64,000 nucleotides of DNA, from assembly GCA_944739405.2 (NCBI GenBank), contig OX123182.2, positions 57,167,183-57,231,182 on the forward strand. The letters run 5' to 3'. A program made the translations under genes and the position numbers. Positions 11,750 to 23,152 of the stretch are shown piece by piece (position 1 is the first letter of the stretch; each line of letters opens with the position of its first letter). Source of the stretch: Euclidia mi (Eukaryota; Arthropoda; Insecta; Lepidoptera; Erebidae). A model generated the notes under the pieces. It did not search any database, was not told where the DNA came from, and saw only the letters and a program-made list of their open reading frames with translations.

Positions 11750-11836
11750 GCTTGTTATCATCAAAAGTGCGGCCCGCCGTTAGTTTATTTTGCCTCCTTG
11801 CGGCCCGTGCCTTCAAAAAGTTTGCCAACCGCTGCT
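11750..11836 (-). mobile_element. hAT-type terminal segment
   Basis: Read on the minus strand, the right boundary begins CAGCGGTTGGCAAACTTTTT and continues with GGCACGGGCCGC, the pattern of hAT (Charlie-like) terminal inverted repeats. The next eight bases, CTTTAATG, coincide with a monomer of the Helitron-linked repeat, so the element appears to have inserted there. The opposite end was not found. Confidence 0.4.
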
Positions 11837-12525
11837 TTAATGGATTAACTTCAAACTTTGTATATTGGTTCCTCAAACGGTGAAAGTGAACACCAAAACA
11901 GGAGTTTTGGAAGTCACTCACCTATGGAGCTTAAGAAACGGTATCCCATTTTCTAATATAAAAAAAACTTCAATGGATTCACTTGAAACTTTGTATATCG
12001 GTTTCTCAAGTGACGTTAGTGAATTCACCACTAAAACGGGGAGTTCAAAAAGGGGTCCCAGTTTGTATGAAACTTTTAATTCCTTCACTTGATTTGTTCT
12101 TCGTCCCTGATATGCATTTAAATTAATTTTGGTTTTAGTTAGTGAAGATGAAGTGCTTAGATGAGTCTAAGCGCTCTTCATCTTCACTAACTAAAATATA
12201 GGGCGGTTCTTTATATGACCAATAGAAACCAAAATACTTAGAACCGTTATTTTACTATTTTCATTTATTTTTAAGCAGGTAAGCACTTTTTATCAGATAT
12301 CTGCTTTGTCCAACTGCTGACCAAGGCTTCTCTCATTTCTTTAACCTAAAATACTAAGAAAGGGTTTTTTAACTTGGTTAATTTATTTTTCAATTTTTAT
12401 ACAATGTCGCTCAGATATACAAATGTATACTGCGACGGAATCCTTGACTAATTTAATTTTAACTAGCTTTTGTAAGCAGCTACGCCTAAATTAAATTTTC
12501 ATAGTTTGTTCGAGAGTTTTGTGAA
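11837..12525 (+). repeat. Helitron-linked repeat block, copy A, with long hairpin
   Basis: Two monomers of the GGATTAACTTCAAACTTTG minisatellite (11837-12090) are followed by a hairpin at 12133-12196 with arms of about 30 bases around TGAG. A 3' section at 12400-12525 contains the core AACTAGCTTTTGTAAGCAGC. The same order recurs in copy B at 23471-25903. On the minus strand the core reads like a Helitron 3' end, with CTAG followed by T. Copy A has about 200 extra bases between the hairpin and the 3' section. Confidence 0.65.
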
Positions 12526-13922
12526 CCATTTACAATTACCACAAATTACATAATAATATTGTAATAATTACAAATATCATTTTTATTTTAAAGTTTTTGG
12601 ACTTACCGGTGAAAAGAAATCCCTTCTCGAGCCACAGTACATAACTGGCTTCTTTTTCGACACGTTATTATAGCGCAAGACGGCATAATTCATGATACGA
12701 TATTTAGGAGATGCATAAAAAGAAAAAAATACTATAAGGGTGTAATAGTACAGATGAACGATTTGATACGACGCGATGGTTCAATTGACGAGGTGCAGCA
12801 AATGCAGAATAACACTCAGAGGGTGCGAGTTCAATACCACTACATTTCTATCTGCAACTATATCTGTGCATAAAACTAGCACTCATGTTAAGAAAATGCT
12901 AAGGTATCTGAGAGCGGTCTGTCTACACTCTTCTACCATGATAGACCTATACTTCACCATACTCAAACAAGTTTTTCATACTGTAAAGCCCGGCAGCGAT
13001 ATTTTACGTCTGGAGCTCATATTACAATGGACATAATTAACATATTATGTAGAATTATAATAATTTTAAGTCATTTACTCCTCTGCATACCTATAATATA
13101 CCTAAAATATACATAAATAAATAAAATAAAATTTATTTAAAAAAATCGTTAGAAAGCGCAGTAGCTGCCTGTCTATAAACCGACATAAGCCGGATTACGA
13201 GGGTAAACAGGACTAAAGCCGCAACGGAATCACTTGAATATGCATTGCTTCACATTGAAAACGCTCTAGTTTATACCCACAATCTTTTTGAACATACATA
13301 AGTGTTCGTGTGTTATGTGATTTTTAATGGATTAATTCGAGATTTTTTAGCATGTGTTCAGTATTCAGCAGTGCAGTAAGATTGAATTAATTATAATCTA
13401 GATGCTTTATAGAGCGTTCTGCACTTTTTTAAATAGTCTTATGAGGTTGACCATAATACATACAGTCACTTATACATATTCTTATATAAACATTAGACTT
13501 TGTCCGCCCCTCTCAGGAAATGCCAAAAATCCTCTCTTACTGCCACTTTTCTCTAAAGGTGAACATTATTTTAGGCACAGAACAAAAAGGCTATACAATG
13601 TTCCTAGAGGTAACTTTCTCCAATAACAAGAGTGTAGCTGATGAAACTGCTGTATTTGGTGGCAAATTTCTACGTATGAAGAGAGGCCAAGCAAACATAG
13701 CTTTCTTGAGGTCATGCATAGGTAACGTGAATAGTTACGTTACCTTTAGATATAATGCAGTTATATCTATCTTTAGGCTTAACAAAATTTAAAATAATAA
13801 TTTTTGAGACGTTAAATAGCAGCAATAAATTTGGATAGCGTCTATGATTCTTTGATGTCCGTTAAATTAAAAACGTTGGAAACCAACAGATGGTTATGCA
13901 CTTTATTTCAAACTTATGCTAG
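12526..13922. other. AT-rich non-coding stretch
   Basis: No supported gene. Short open frames at 12776-13036 and 13402-13792 have no recognisable domain. Confidence 0.4.
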
Positions 13923-14225
13923 GTAGTCGTAACTTTTTCCAATAGTCTTTATGTAGAAGGCACATTCGTATGAAATTATATACGGAAATATGTGACTAAA
14001 CTATCTCATTTTTATATCTTACTTCATGAAACATGCGACATATTAACATACATACAGTGAAATTTTTGAGAGCTTTTTTACAACCTGAAGGTTGTAGTCG
14101 TAACTTTTTCCAATAGTCTTTAAGTAGAAGGCACATTCGTATGAAATTATATACGGAAATATGTGACTAAACTATCTCATTTTTATATCTTACTTCATGA
14201 AACATGCGACATATTAACATACATA
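13923..14225 (+). repeat. 171-bp tandem duplication; second copy split by a transposon
   Basis: Unit 1 (13923-14093) and unit 2 (from 14094) agree at an offset of 171, starting GTAGTCGTAACTTTTTCC. Unit 2 is interrupted at 14225 by the pogo-like element and resumes at 16948 with TACAGTGAAATTTTAGAGAG to about 16984. Unit 1 therefore shows the uninterrupted site. Differences between units are few. Confidence 0.85.
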
Positions 14226-16947
14226 GGGTAGGGTGGTCTAAGACTGCGCACATAAGGTAATATAGGTCATAAAATAAAAATGGATAATAATAAAAAACCA
14301 ATTTTAATTATTCTGAAACCTTAATTATTAATTAACAATATTTTAAAAAGGTTTCCTCATGAGATCAATAGTTTTTCAGTTATTAAAGTAAAATATCAAA
14401 ATGGGAAATGCGCACTCTTACACAACCGGTCGGATAAGATTGCGCAGCAAGTTCGGTAAGACTGCGCGGGTACGGTAAGAATGCGCAGTAACCAATTAAT
14501 GTTAATTTTCACAGAAATCACATATAAAATCACTGTCGCCCGAGTGAGCGGTGCATTGCTCATGCCACCACTCGTTACAACCAACACATATAATCCAATC
14601 TTCCACGATGGGTTCCTTATAAATTTCTCCACAACCGGGACATGACCAAGTTTTTTTCTTATTAGCTTGACTAAGCTATGGTTTTGGTTTTTTTGTATTA
14701 CTTTTTGGTATTTTTGGTTTTGGTGTTGCTTTATTTTTGCAGCTCGTACTTATAGTTGCCTCAAGTTTTAGTTTTTTTACTGTCGGTTTCGCTTTTTCCT
14801 CCAGTTGACGTGCGAGTTCATTTTTATAAGGAGAACTACTTATTATCTCTGATCTCTTATGTTTTTTGTTTAGTGCACGCTTAACTTGAGACTTCGGCAA
14901 AGGAAAAATTTCGGTTAAAGTAACATGTGCTTGCTGAGAAGTGCTAGGACCGATATTGTCCAGTGGCATTTCTGATTGGTCGGGTAGCTGATCACTTTGA
15001 TCCATTATCGTGTTTGGGGCAACTGTAACGTCTTCACTTATCGTTTTGTCTGTCTGTTGTGATGTTGATGCATGTTGAGTCAAATCTTTTACTGAGGCAG
15101 GCTGCTCTACATTCAAACCTTCTTTTATTGCTTCTGTAGTTTGTAAAGGCAGTGTTTGACTAGGTTCTGTGTTTGCTACCCATTCAGACTCGTTTTCTCT
15201 TTCTGTAATTGTACTAGCCAAAAAATCAGCTTCACTGAAAACATCAGGATTATAAGGACATATTCCCGTTGTTTTAAAACTTTCTGCTGCACAGGCTGGA
15301 GTTGCTGCTTTGAGAAAAGCTGGTGTAAAAATCTTGCACATTTGAAAAACGGTTATAGCTCTTCCTGGGTTATTGCGTAACCATTTTTCACACTCGTTGG
15401 AATAGTAGATATCTCTTTAGTGCGACATGAAATCCTCTATCTAGAGGTTGCAATTTATGGCTACTATGTGGTGGTAAAGTTAAAGCGATTATATTGTGCT
15501 GGCGGTAGAAATCTATTGCACCAATGGTTACATGCGACGAATGGTTGTCTAGTATTAATAGCACCGGCTTTTCTTTTGTGGGTTTTGTGTGGTCGTTAAA
15601 GTGAGACAACCATTGTAAAAACAAATCAGAGTTTATAAAGCTTGAATCTGATACCATAGCTATGGAACCAGCAGGTGCACCATCAAGCAATTCGGCTTTC
15701 ATCCGCTTTCTGCCGAAAATAAATGTTGGTGGAATGAAGTGGCCTGTGGCGCTCATTGCTGATACAACAGTGACATTAGTGCCTCTTCCGGCACTTGCAA
15801 TTTTGTTAACTGCATGTTTGCCTTTAGTAGACAGAACTTTTGGAGGGTTATTTGGCACGGTTGAAATGCCCGTTTCGTCCATGTTGTAGATATCATTAGG
15901 ACGGAAGTTATATTTATCCATCAAATCTGTAAGATTGATAAAAAATCGTTCACACTGGGGTAAGTTAAATCCCATGGCTCGGGCGATGCTCGTAGAAGTA
16001 GGCTTCCGAAGTGAAACATCAGGGTGCCTCCTTAGAAATCCCCGTAACCATTCTTTGCCTGCCTTTTTGGTCTCAAGATTAAATCTATGTGATATTTTAT
16101 TTTTTTCAGCAAATTCGAAGGCTACTGATCTAAGTTTTTTAGCAGTCATGCCAGAAAACATGTCATCCAATTGCCTTATGTAATCACAAAAATGTTCTTC
16201 TAATTCTTTTGAGAACGTGGTGTCGTACCTGCCAAGGTTGGTAGCTAAATGAGTTCTACTTAATCGCAGTCGTAAAGTTGATTCAGCCATACCAAGCTCT
16301 TTCGCCACAGACCTTTTGCTTTCGCCATCAGCAACTCTTTTACGTGCTGCTTCTATTATTTCTTCTGAACAAATCGATCTATTTGAAGTTCTTTTCCGCC
16401 GCGATGTCATCCTGTGAATTTAAATTACACATAATATTACATATTTGTAAATTATTAATAGTTGAAGAAAGTAAAAGCAGGCATAAAACATAAACATACT
16501 TAAAAATAAATGAATAATAACATAACAGTGTATAAGACTGCGCGCGCATTCTTACACACTCGTGCCATGCGCAGTCCTACACGATCGGCCTATTTCATAA
16601 AATCATACTGGTGTCGTCATCTATTCGAAGTTACGTGGACTAACGCGGCACGCACTACCTCCCGATTGAATTTACTCGTCAAAATCAAATGTACATATTT
16701 TTATTTAGTTCGAATAACTATATGACAATGCATTCAAATTGAAGGAAAATTAGATCAAACAGTGTTAAAAACTTCAAACTTACCTGGGAATGCGTATCTT
16801 CACAGTAATCGAATTATTTTTCGGGAGCAAAAACCGGTGCCTTGCCACTTCAAAACAACACTGAAGTTAGCCACGAACTTCACTCTGCTCTCGAGTTATG
16901 AAGTGTGCGCAGTCTTACCAACCGCGCAGTCTTAGACCACCCTACCC
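14226..16947 (-). mobile_element. pogo-like DNA transposon with intact ends
   Basis: The 2722-base element has terminal inverted repeats beginning GGGTAGGGTGGTCTAAGACT at both ends (24 matching bases through TGCGC) and is flanked by TA on both sides (14224-14225 and 16948-16949). The tandem unit at 13923-14093 supplies the empty site with one TA. Inside both ends are extra copies of the terminal core GGTAAGACTGCGC (near 14415, 14455, 14474, 16530, 16565 and 16905), probable transposase-binding sites. The transposase on the minus strand has been inactivated. Confidence 0.92.
14502..16410 (-). pseudogene. pogo/Tigger-type transposase with C-terminal PHD finger (frameshift plus amber stop)
   Basis: ATG at 16410. 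Residues 14-50 form an HTH of the psq type (SVAKELGMAESTLRLRL), followed by a CENP-B-like region. The catalytic domain has YNMDETG (D178), LLILDNHSSH (D288) and LQPLDRG (D324), a DD35D triad. The first frame ends at 15388. A small indel near 15390 shifts the frame, and the protein continues with WLRNNPGRAITVF, KTTGICPYNPDVF and a Ser/Thr/Lys-rich linker to an amber stop at 14676. In frame beyond it, 14502-14675 encodes CPGC, CVGC, HEQC and CDFC in PHD (C4HC3) order. Two lesions make it non-functional here. In life it would cut and paste at TA sites. Confidence 0.88.
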
Positions 16948-16984
16948 TACAGTGAAATTTTAGAGAGCTTTTTTACAACCTTCA

Positions 16985-17454
16985 TACGGAGCCAAATAAA
17001 AAGGATATAAAGCCGAGTCAAGGCATTTACAGAGTTACTTCCGCAGTATTATTTCTTCGTGGTAAATTATGACACCTGTTCGTTGGGCAATTAAGGGTGC
17101 GTAGTCAGCCCCGCGACCCCTATGAGTGGATGCCTTGTCACTTGCAAAAAAATGTACACATAGCAAAACGTTGTGGTAGGTGACTTTTGATGGTTAGGGT
17201 CTTTACGGTATTTAGGTAGTATAATATTGGAAATTACGCAGAGGCTGCAATAAAAAAATAAGAAATTTTTATTTGTTCATTACTCTTTAAAATTAGAGCG
17301 TATTAAATTTTGATAGCACAATCGTAGTTTTTCATATATCTACATGTCGCTAGAAAATTTCCAAGCTCTTTTTCTGATACTATAATTATTTTTATGTTAA
17401 GCAATGCTCAACCGTACATTCAACCGCAATAATTTTAAATAATAATAAGTACTT
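16985..17454. other. Unassigned AT-rich sequence
   Basis: Lies between the tandem duplication and the Dong-like LINE. No gene or repeat recognised. Confidence 0.4.
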
Positions 17455-18245
17455 GGTGTTGAGGAGCGCAAAGAGGTATGGAAAGGTAAAGAGCTGCATG
17501 GACGTTTTTATCGGGCCCTGCATGGACCCGATGTAGACTTACCAGCTTCTGTGTCCTGGCTATGTTTTGGCGATCTTTTCGCCGAAACAGAAGGTTTTTT
17601 CTTTGCGATTATGGACGAGGTTGTCATGACGAATAACTACCGGAGGGATGGGACGGTTGACATATATCGGGCATGTCACCAGCCTGTTGAATCTCTCAGA
17701 CATATAGTATCTGGTTGTTGCCGTCTGGCCAACGGCGAGTATTTGCAAAGACACAACCAAGTGGCCAGGATTGTCCACCAGCAACTTGCCTTAAAGTACC
17801 AACTTGTCGACTCTGAAATACCGTACTACAGGTATGTGCCCGACCAGTTCTTGAAAATGGTCGTGCCACCATGTGTTGGGATCGATCTATCGTTACTGAT
17901 AGAACTATTGAGGCTAACAAGCCAGACATAGTAGTGATAGATCGATCTAAGCGCCTTGCAATGATCATCGATGTCACCATTCCCCATGACGAGAATCTCG
18001 TGAAAGCCGAGAAAGATAAACAAATAAAATATTTGGATTTGGCTCACGAGATTGTCGACACGTGGGATGTGGACTCGGCGATCATTGTACCTATAGTCGT
18101 GTCAGTTAATGGTCTCATTGCCAAGAGCCTCGATCACCACCTCAAGAGGCTCGCGTTAGACGGCTGGATTAAGTCCTCTATACAGAAGGCAGTATTGCTG
18201 GCCACGGCTCGTATCGTCAGGAGGTTCCTCTCTCTGGAGCCCTAA
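17455..18245 (+). pseudogene. R2-like (restriction-type) endonuclease end of a Dong/R4 LINE
   Basis: The frame starts with KELHGRFYRALHGPDVD, then CHQPVESLRHIVSGC and RHNQVARIVHQQLALKY. This is the zinc-knuckle region that precedes the restriction-like endonuclease of R4-clade ORFs. After a shift near 17850-17870 the second frame gives WDRSIVTDRTIEANKPDIVV, IIDVTIPHDENLVKAEKDK and ARIVRRFLSLEP. The KPD, D and K residues form the PD-(D/E)xK nuclease. The stop is at 18243-18245. The RT domain is absent, so the copy is dead on arrival, with one later frameshift. Confidence 0.8.
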
Positions 18246-18391
18246 CCACCGGTAGCTTGGTCTCTGCACCCGATACCGGTGAGCCCCGTAATTTTATTTT
18301 ATATTTTTATATTTCTTTTTGCAAATAACATAGAAATGTAAAATATTATTATGAGAAAAGGTTAAACTAAATAGAATAATAATAATAATAT
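17455..18391 (+). mobile_element. Dong/R4-type LINE, 5'-truncated
   Basis: Only the 3' end of ORF2 and a 3' UTR remain. The insertion ends in a run of AAT/TAA triplets at 18375-18391; Dong elements are known to insert in TAA repeats, which agrees with the coding evidence. The 5' side is truncated near 17455. Confidence 0.7.
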
Positions 18392-18505
18392 TCTACCACA
18401 TACACGTATCACTATCTAGTCCCAAACTAAGCAATTATACATAGAAACACCCAGACCAAGACAAACATCCATGTTCATGCACACAAATGTTTGACTTGAG
18501 CGTGC

Positions 18506-18584
18506 ATATATATATATATATATATAACTATATATACCTGTATATCAACTGCGTTAATAATATTATTAACGCAGTTGATATACA
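18506..18584. repeat. TA microsatellite next to a 46-base perfect palindrome
   Basis: About ten TA repeats (18506-18527) precede a loopless palindrome at 18539-18584 centred between 18561 and 18562; its left half contains ATCAACTGCGTTAATAAT. It could form a cruciform or be the core of a foldback MITE. Confidence 0.85.
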
Positions 18585-19887
18585 CGTGCTTTGTTTACAC
18601 CGTGCCCTATACCAAACCCCATGTCAATAACCATATACTTGCAAAAGCACCATTAAGTATACATTATGAAACACTGCGTTTTGTATCCGAGGACATAGGC
18701 AGTGGAATTATACAAATATAATGTTCGAAAAACCGTATAAATGATTTTAGCGCATTGCACACACACACAAAGGAAAGTTAAGGCATGGTTAAAGATTGTA
18801 AAATAAATTATAAAAATATAATTATTTTCGAAATTGATTAATAGTTCACAATATCCATTATTATGTTAGCTGGAACATAAGCCCGACTTTTATAACAAAC
18901 GGGAAGTTGTAAATTATGTGTGTTATATTTTTAAAATGTTTTAAAGCTTTTACTTCAACTTCGAGAATTCTTAAAAATTACTTAGTAATTTCTTAGTTTC
19001 TTTTTTATGGATCGCGTGATACTGTGCGACTATCACCGTCCATGGACACGAGCAACACCAGAGGAGTCAAAAGAGCGTTGCCGCCCTTTGAGATGGAAAA
19101 GGGAATAGGAGGCGTAGTAGAATGTGGCAAAAGAAAAAGGTGATGGAACCTCCGGCATTCTCACTTACCGATCGAAACGCAACTGTATAGGTAGGTCATA
19201 TAGCTTTACTTCGACTTTCTATATGGTAGTACTTCCCAAGTCAAGCCAACCAACTCATGAAGAAATCAGAAAGACCCTACTACCTTTAGTAAGAAGTGTT
19301 TAGTAATATTGCTAAAGTCAAGATTCCGAACAAACCGACAAATCAGCCTTGTTAAAACCAATGACACAGTCAAAACCACAACGAGCTGTCGTAAACTGTA
19401 AACCAAGATCTAACTTCATTAAAACACAAGGAGCGTTTGTAATAATCCTCAGAAGCATTACATCGCTTTCATTCTCGGAAAACCGCCTGTCCTGAATCAT
19501 CCGTAGCTGTGGCTTGACAACGAGCACGCAATTAGCTTCCGTGTACAATCGTAATTATGTCAAGCCTTTGTTACACATCACAAACTCACATATCTAACCT
19601 TAACAATCCTTATTTCTTAAGCACCAAAGCCTATAATCGCTTGGCAATAAACTGATCCAACTTTAATTAGCCGCTGTGACATTTTTGGATTCTGAAGCAT
19701 TCCAAAGCGATTTTAATATTTAAATGTATATCTTATCTGATGACATAATATGTAATCCCAGCTCTGAGAATTCACAATTATTTGACGTTTTACGAGAACG
19801 AACAATAAAGGTAACGTTGCTTGGGATATCAAATTAAGTGGATGTGATGATACGCTTTTTGGGACGAGGTAATGTTTTCAGTTATCC
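18585..19887. other. Non-coding stretch with a probable interspersed-repeat fragment
   Basis: At 19030-19280 a GC-richer piece with CCATGGACACGAGCAACACC looks like a dispersed insect repeat rather than a gene. No other feature is supported. Confidence 0.35.
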
Positions 19888-19951
19888 ATTAAAGCACCAT
19901 GCAAACACTACACTTGGAGGGCCAAGTGTAGTGTTTGCATGGTGCTTTAAT
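19888..19951. repeat. Perfect 30-bp inverted repeat with AGGG loop
   Basis: The arms 19888-19917 and 19922-19951 match exactly around a four-base loop. They contain AAAGCACCATGCAAACACTA. This is a stable foldback of 64 bases. Confidence 0.9.
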
Positions 19952-20560
19952 CATACCATCAAATGTAAAATTTTGTTAATACACGTTAACTTGTCTGTAA
20001 AGGTAAGGCCATTGTTACAGAATTTGTTTATTTTTGGCCGTTGCAATGCTTTGTACAAACTTCCTTTGTTACTATACTATCATCAGTATAATAGAGCTTT
20101 TCTTGCTATATTTAAGTAGATGCACACTTAGCACAGTACTTTCTCTAGTCACATATAATAATATAAAGAAAGACCTGATGGGTATATCACAAGCTCAAGA
20201 TGCAAGACCAATTTTTTCTTGCTGTGGGATTATAAAAGATAGCTACGGCGCAATGTGTAACGATACAGACAAACTCGTAGAATACTTTCGTAAAACTTTA
20301 GATGACAGTTTGTTTGCTACGTATCGGATCACGTCGTAGACCGTCACTCACGTGGGCATAAAGCAAGTGACAAATGCGGCTTTGCAATGTGTTTTGACAG
20401 TTTCCGATAACATCAAATAGTGGGTCTTATACGTAGTTGTGTGTAACATGACAGTTTGTTTGAGACATACTGCATCACGTTACGTACGTAATTTTAGTTG
20501 AATATTGTCATAAAACGAACACACAAAACAAAATAAAGTCAAAGTTTTTATACATACATA
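19952..20560. other. Non-coding stretch
   Basis: One short frame near 20160-20335 vaguely resembles a LINE linker, but the similarity is too weak to call. Otherwise nothing recognised. Confidence 0.35.
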
Positions 20561-20800
20561 CATACATAGACTCACGCCTGTTTCCCCGAAGTGGTAGGTA
20601 GAGGCATATTAAACGCCCACTTTTCGCCAGTGTTTTGATCCCACTTAATAGGTGGCGAGCCTATTGCCGCTTATTGGGACATTTTGTTTGCCAGAGCCTC
20701 GTCCGTTGATCGGCAGGTGCACCACTTGCAGGTGAGGTTGGCTTGGGACCCTAAGTTCTTGGTGGGAACCCTATGCACCCGCAAAGTTTTTAATGCTTTT
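20561..20800 (-). mobile_element. SINE with ATGT tail
   Basis: Read on the minus strand it matches the copy at 57143-57365 along its whole length: head with CAAGTGGTGCACCTGCCGAT, core with AACACTGGCGAAAAGTGGGC, and tail CTACC-GGGGAAACAGGCGTGAGTC followed by ATGT repeats. The tail equals the 3' end of the RTE-like LINE at 7976-11393, which suggests mobilisation by that LINE family. The head shows no clear tRNA promoter boxes. Confidence 0.75.
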
Positions 20801-21399
20801 AAAACCTTAATCCTGACAAGCCATGACGTGAATAGTCGTTTATAAATGTACACGTATTAATGAAAATCGTGATTTCACATTTGGATTTACATCTCCATTC
20901 GGCATAGGATGACAAACCTTTCAAATTCATATAACATAATTATTGTTCTTTTACTCGGAAACATCACACAAAAATACAATGTAAGAAGGGACACGGAGGA
21001 AAATGAAATGTATGTTTCTGTATTGAAAGTATACGTTCTTCTTTTGCAAATAAACAATAGCATGTTTTTCTTTTGGACTTTGGTTGAATCTATCTCTACA
21101 TTGTATTAATTTACGATGTTATAATATACAATAACATGAATAGATAAGACATTTTTTACCTATAAAAAGTCTTGTAAAATTTGCAGTTATTGTATAATTT
21201 AGGTTGGGTAAAAATTTTTTTCTTTTCATATTACGATTTCTCATAGCGGTAATTAATTGTTTATTGATGTTCATGTGACGTGTCTAAAATATTATTGAAA
21301 TTGGTAAGGTTTATCTGCCGGATCCCGTTCAAACTTATGATATTTTAACAAAGAGCTGATGTTAAAAAAGTTCCTAATTTAAACCTTCGCAATTTTTAC
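20801..21399. other. AT-rich non-coding stretch
   Basis: No gene or repeat recognised. Confidence 0.4.
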
Positions 21400-23090
21400 T
21401 CTCATTATCATCATCTTCATCTTCTTGCCCTGGTCCCAATCTATTTGGGGTCGGCGCAGTACGTCCTTCGCTTCCGTTATTTTCTGTCGCCCGTCATCTG
21501 ATCATTTACCCCTTTCTCTATCATATCCATCCTCACACAGTCCATCCATCTTTTCCTTGGCCTCCCACTCCCTTTCCATCCCTCTATCATCATATTCATC
21601 ACTTGCTTACCTACATACATATCATCTCTTCGCATATGTCCATACCAAGCTAAACGACTTCCTTTCACTTTCTCGTCTATAGGCGCCACTTTCAGACTAC
21701 CTCTCACGTATTCATTCCTAATCTTATGCATTCTCGTAACTCCACACATCCATCGCAACATTCTCATCTATGTCACATGTCATTGTTTTTCATCCATCTT
21801 CTTAGTAGCCCAACACTCAGCTCCATACAATACGACAGGCCTTATAACCGCCTTATATATACGTCCCTTAAATTTCAAAGGCATTTTAGGATCGCATATT
21901 GTGCCCGAGACCTGTCGCCATTTCATCCATCCTGAGTTGATCTTTTGCCGAACATCTCGGTCAATTTCACCGTCGTGTTGCAGGAGTGAACCGAGGTAGC
22001 GAAAGTCGAAGCATACTGGTAGGGATATACCGCCGAGTGTAACCGGGCTTGGACTAGAGAGGCCACCAAAGTCACAGAACATGTATTCAGTTTTGGTTCT
22101 GCTTATCCTAAGGCCTACGTTCTCCAGTCTCTGCCGCCACTCCTCCAGCTTGCTCTGCACCTCCTATCCACTTTCTGCTACCAGGACGATGTCGTCGGCA
22201 AACAGCATGTACCAGGTTGCCTCTTCCTGTATGTCCGATGATATGGCATCGATAATCAACAAGAAGAGGTAAGGACTAAGAGCCGACCCTTGGTGCAAGC
22301 CTACAGCCACATCGAACCTGGGTGTGATTCCAGCTGCGGACCGGACTTGCGTGTGGCATTCAGCATACATAGCTTGGATCAACTTCAGGTACTTTTCAGG
22401 CACTCCTTTCTTTTTGAGGGCCTACCACAAGACTTCACGCAGTACCCGGTCATATGCCTTTTCGAGGTCAACGAATACCATATGCAAATTTTTATACGCC
22501 TCCCTGTATTTTTCACAAATTTGGCGAAGTGCAAAAATGACGTCCACCGTACCTCGACCAGGCATAAAACCGAATTGGTTACGTGAAATCTCACTCTCTG
22601 CTCGCAAACGACGCTCAATTACTCTCTCCCATACTTTCATACTATGAGCATTAACTTTATTCCCCGATAACTTTTGCATTCTTGGACATCTCCCTTATTT
22701 AAAAAAATGGGCACTAGATAACTGCTGCACCATTCCTTGGGTATTTTCTCCTCACGGAACAACTTATTGAAGAATAAAGTCAACCACACCCATCCATCCT
22801 CACCTAACGCCTTCCATGCTTCTGGTAGTATTCCATCTGGTCCTAATGCTTTCCCATTCTTCATTCCACTCACAGCCTGTCGTCTTACCTCATCCTTACT
22901 TATTACATTCACTAGACCAATATTCTTCGCCTTGTTCTCAGGCATTTTGCACCAATCATTCTCTTCATTCATTAATTTTTCAAAATATGTTCTCCATATT
23001 TCATTAATCCTATCATCATCCGTAAGAACCACTCCTGTTTCACTCTCATTATAAGAGGGTAAAAATTGCATGAATATTTGTGAATACTAC
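21400..23090 (-). mobile_element. RTE-clade LINE, 5'-truncated
   Basis: Reading leftwards, it begins in the linker between endonuclease and RT near 23090 and ends in an ATG/GATGAT-type tail at 21400-21425, typical of RTE elements. About 1.7 kb remain of a normal 3.2 kb. The endonuclease is missing. Confidence 0.8.
21477..23071 (-). pseudogene. RTE reverse transcriptase, broken ORF
   Basis: Segments in order are: GKALGPDGILPEAWKAL; CKSYRGIKLM; NQFGFMPGRGTVDVI with FVDLEKAYDRV; GLHQGSALSPYLF with MLFADDIVLVAESG (catalytic ADD); GLRISRTKTEYMFC; and the tail MRMLRWMCGVTRMHKIRNEY with SRLAWYGHMRRDD and GRPRKRWMD. The segments lie in different frames at 22422-22679, 22164-22403, 21780-22160 and 21477-21767, so several indels have accumulated. 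RTE proteins work by target-primed reverse transcription; this copy cannot. Confidence 0.85.
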
Positions 23091-23108
23091 ACATAACATT
23101 TTGCTTTA

Positions 23109-23152
23109 GTTTGAATAAAGTTACAGCCCTACTAGTGTAACTTTATTCAAAC
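23109..23152. repeat. Hairpin with 17-bp perfect arms
   Basis: GTTTGAATAAAGTTACA at 23109-23125 pairs exactly with 23136-23152 across a 10-base loop. A smaller AATCACT/AGTGATT hairpin follows near 23174-23191. Possibly a foldback MITE remnant. Confidence 0.8.

Noticed and set aside
17560..18047. Minus-strand frames opposite the Dong-like LINE
   Set aside because: Shadows of the plus-strand endonuclease coding region.
19318..19548. 76-codon minus-strand frame
   Set aside because: No start context, domain or splice support; next to a dispersed repeat.
20160..20335. Short frame resembling a LINE linker before the RT
   Set aside because: Only a loose pattern of about 30 residues; no RT motif follows.
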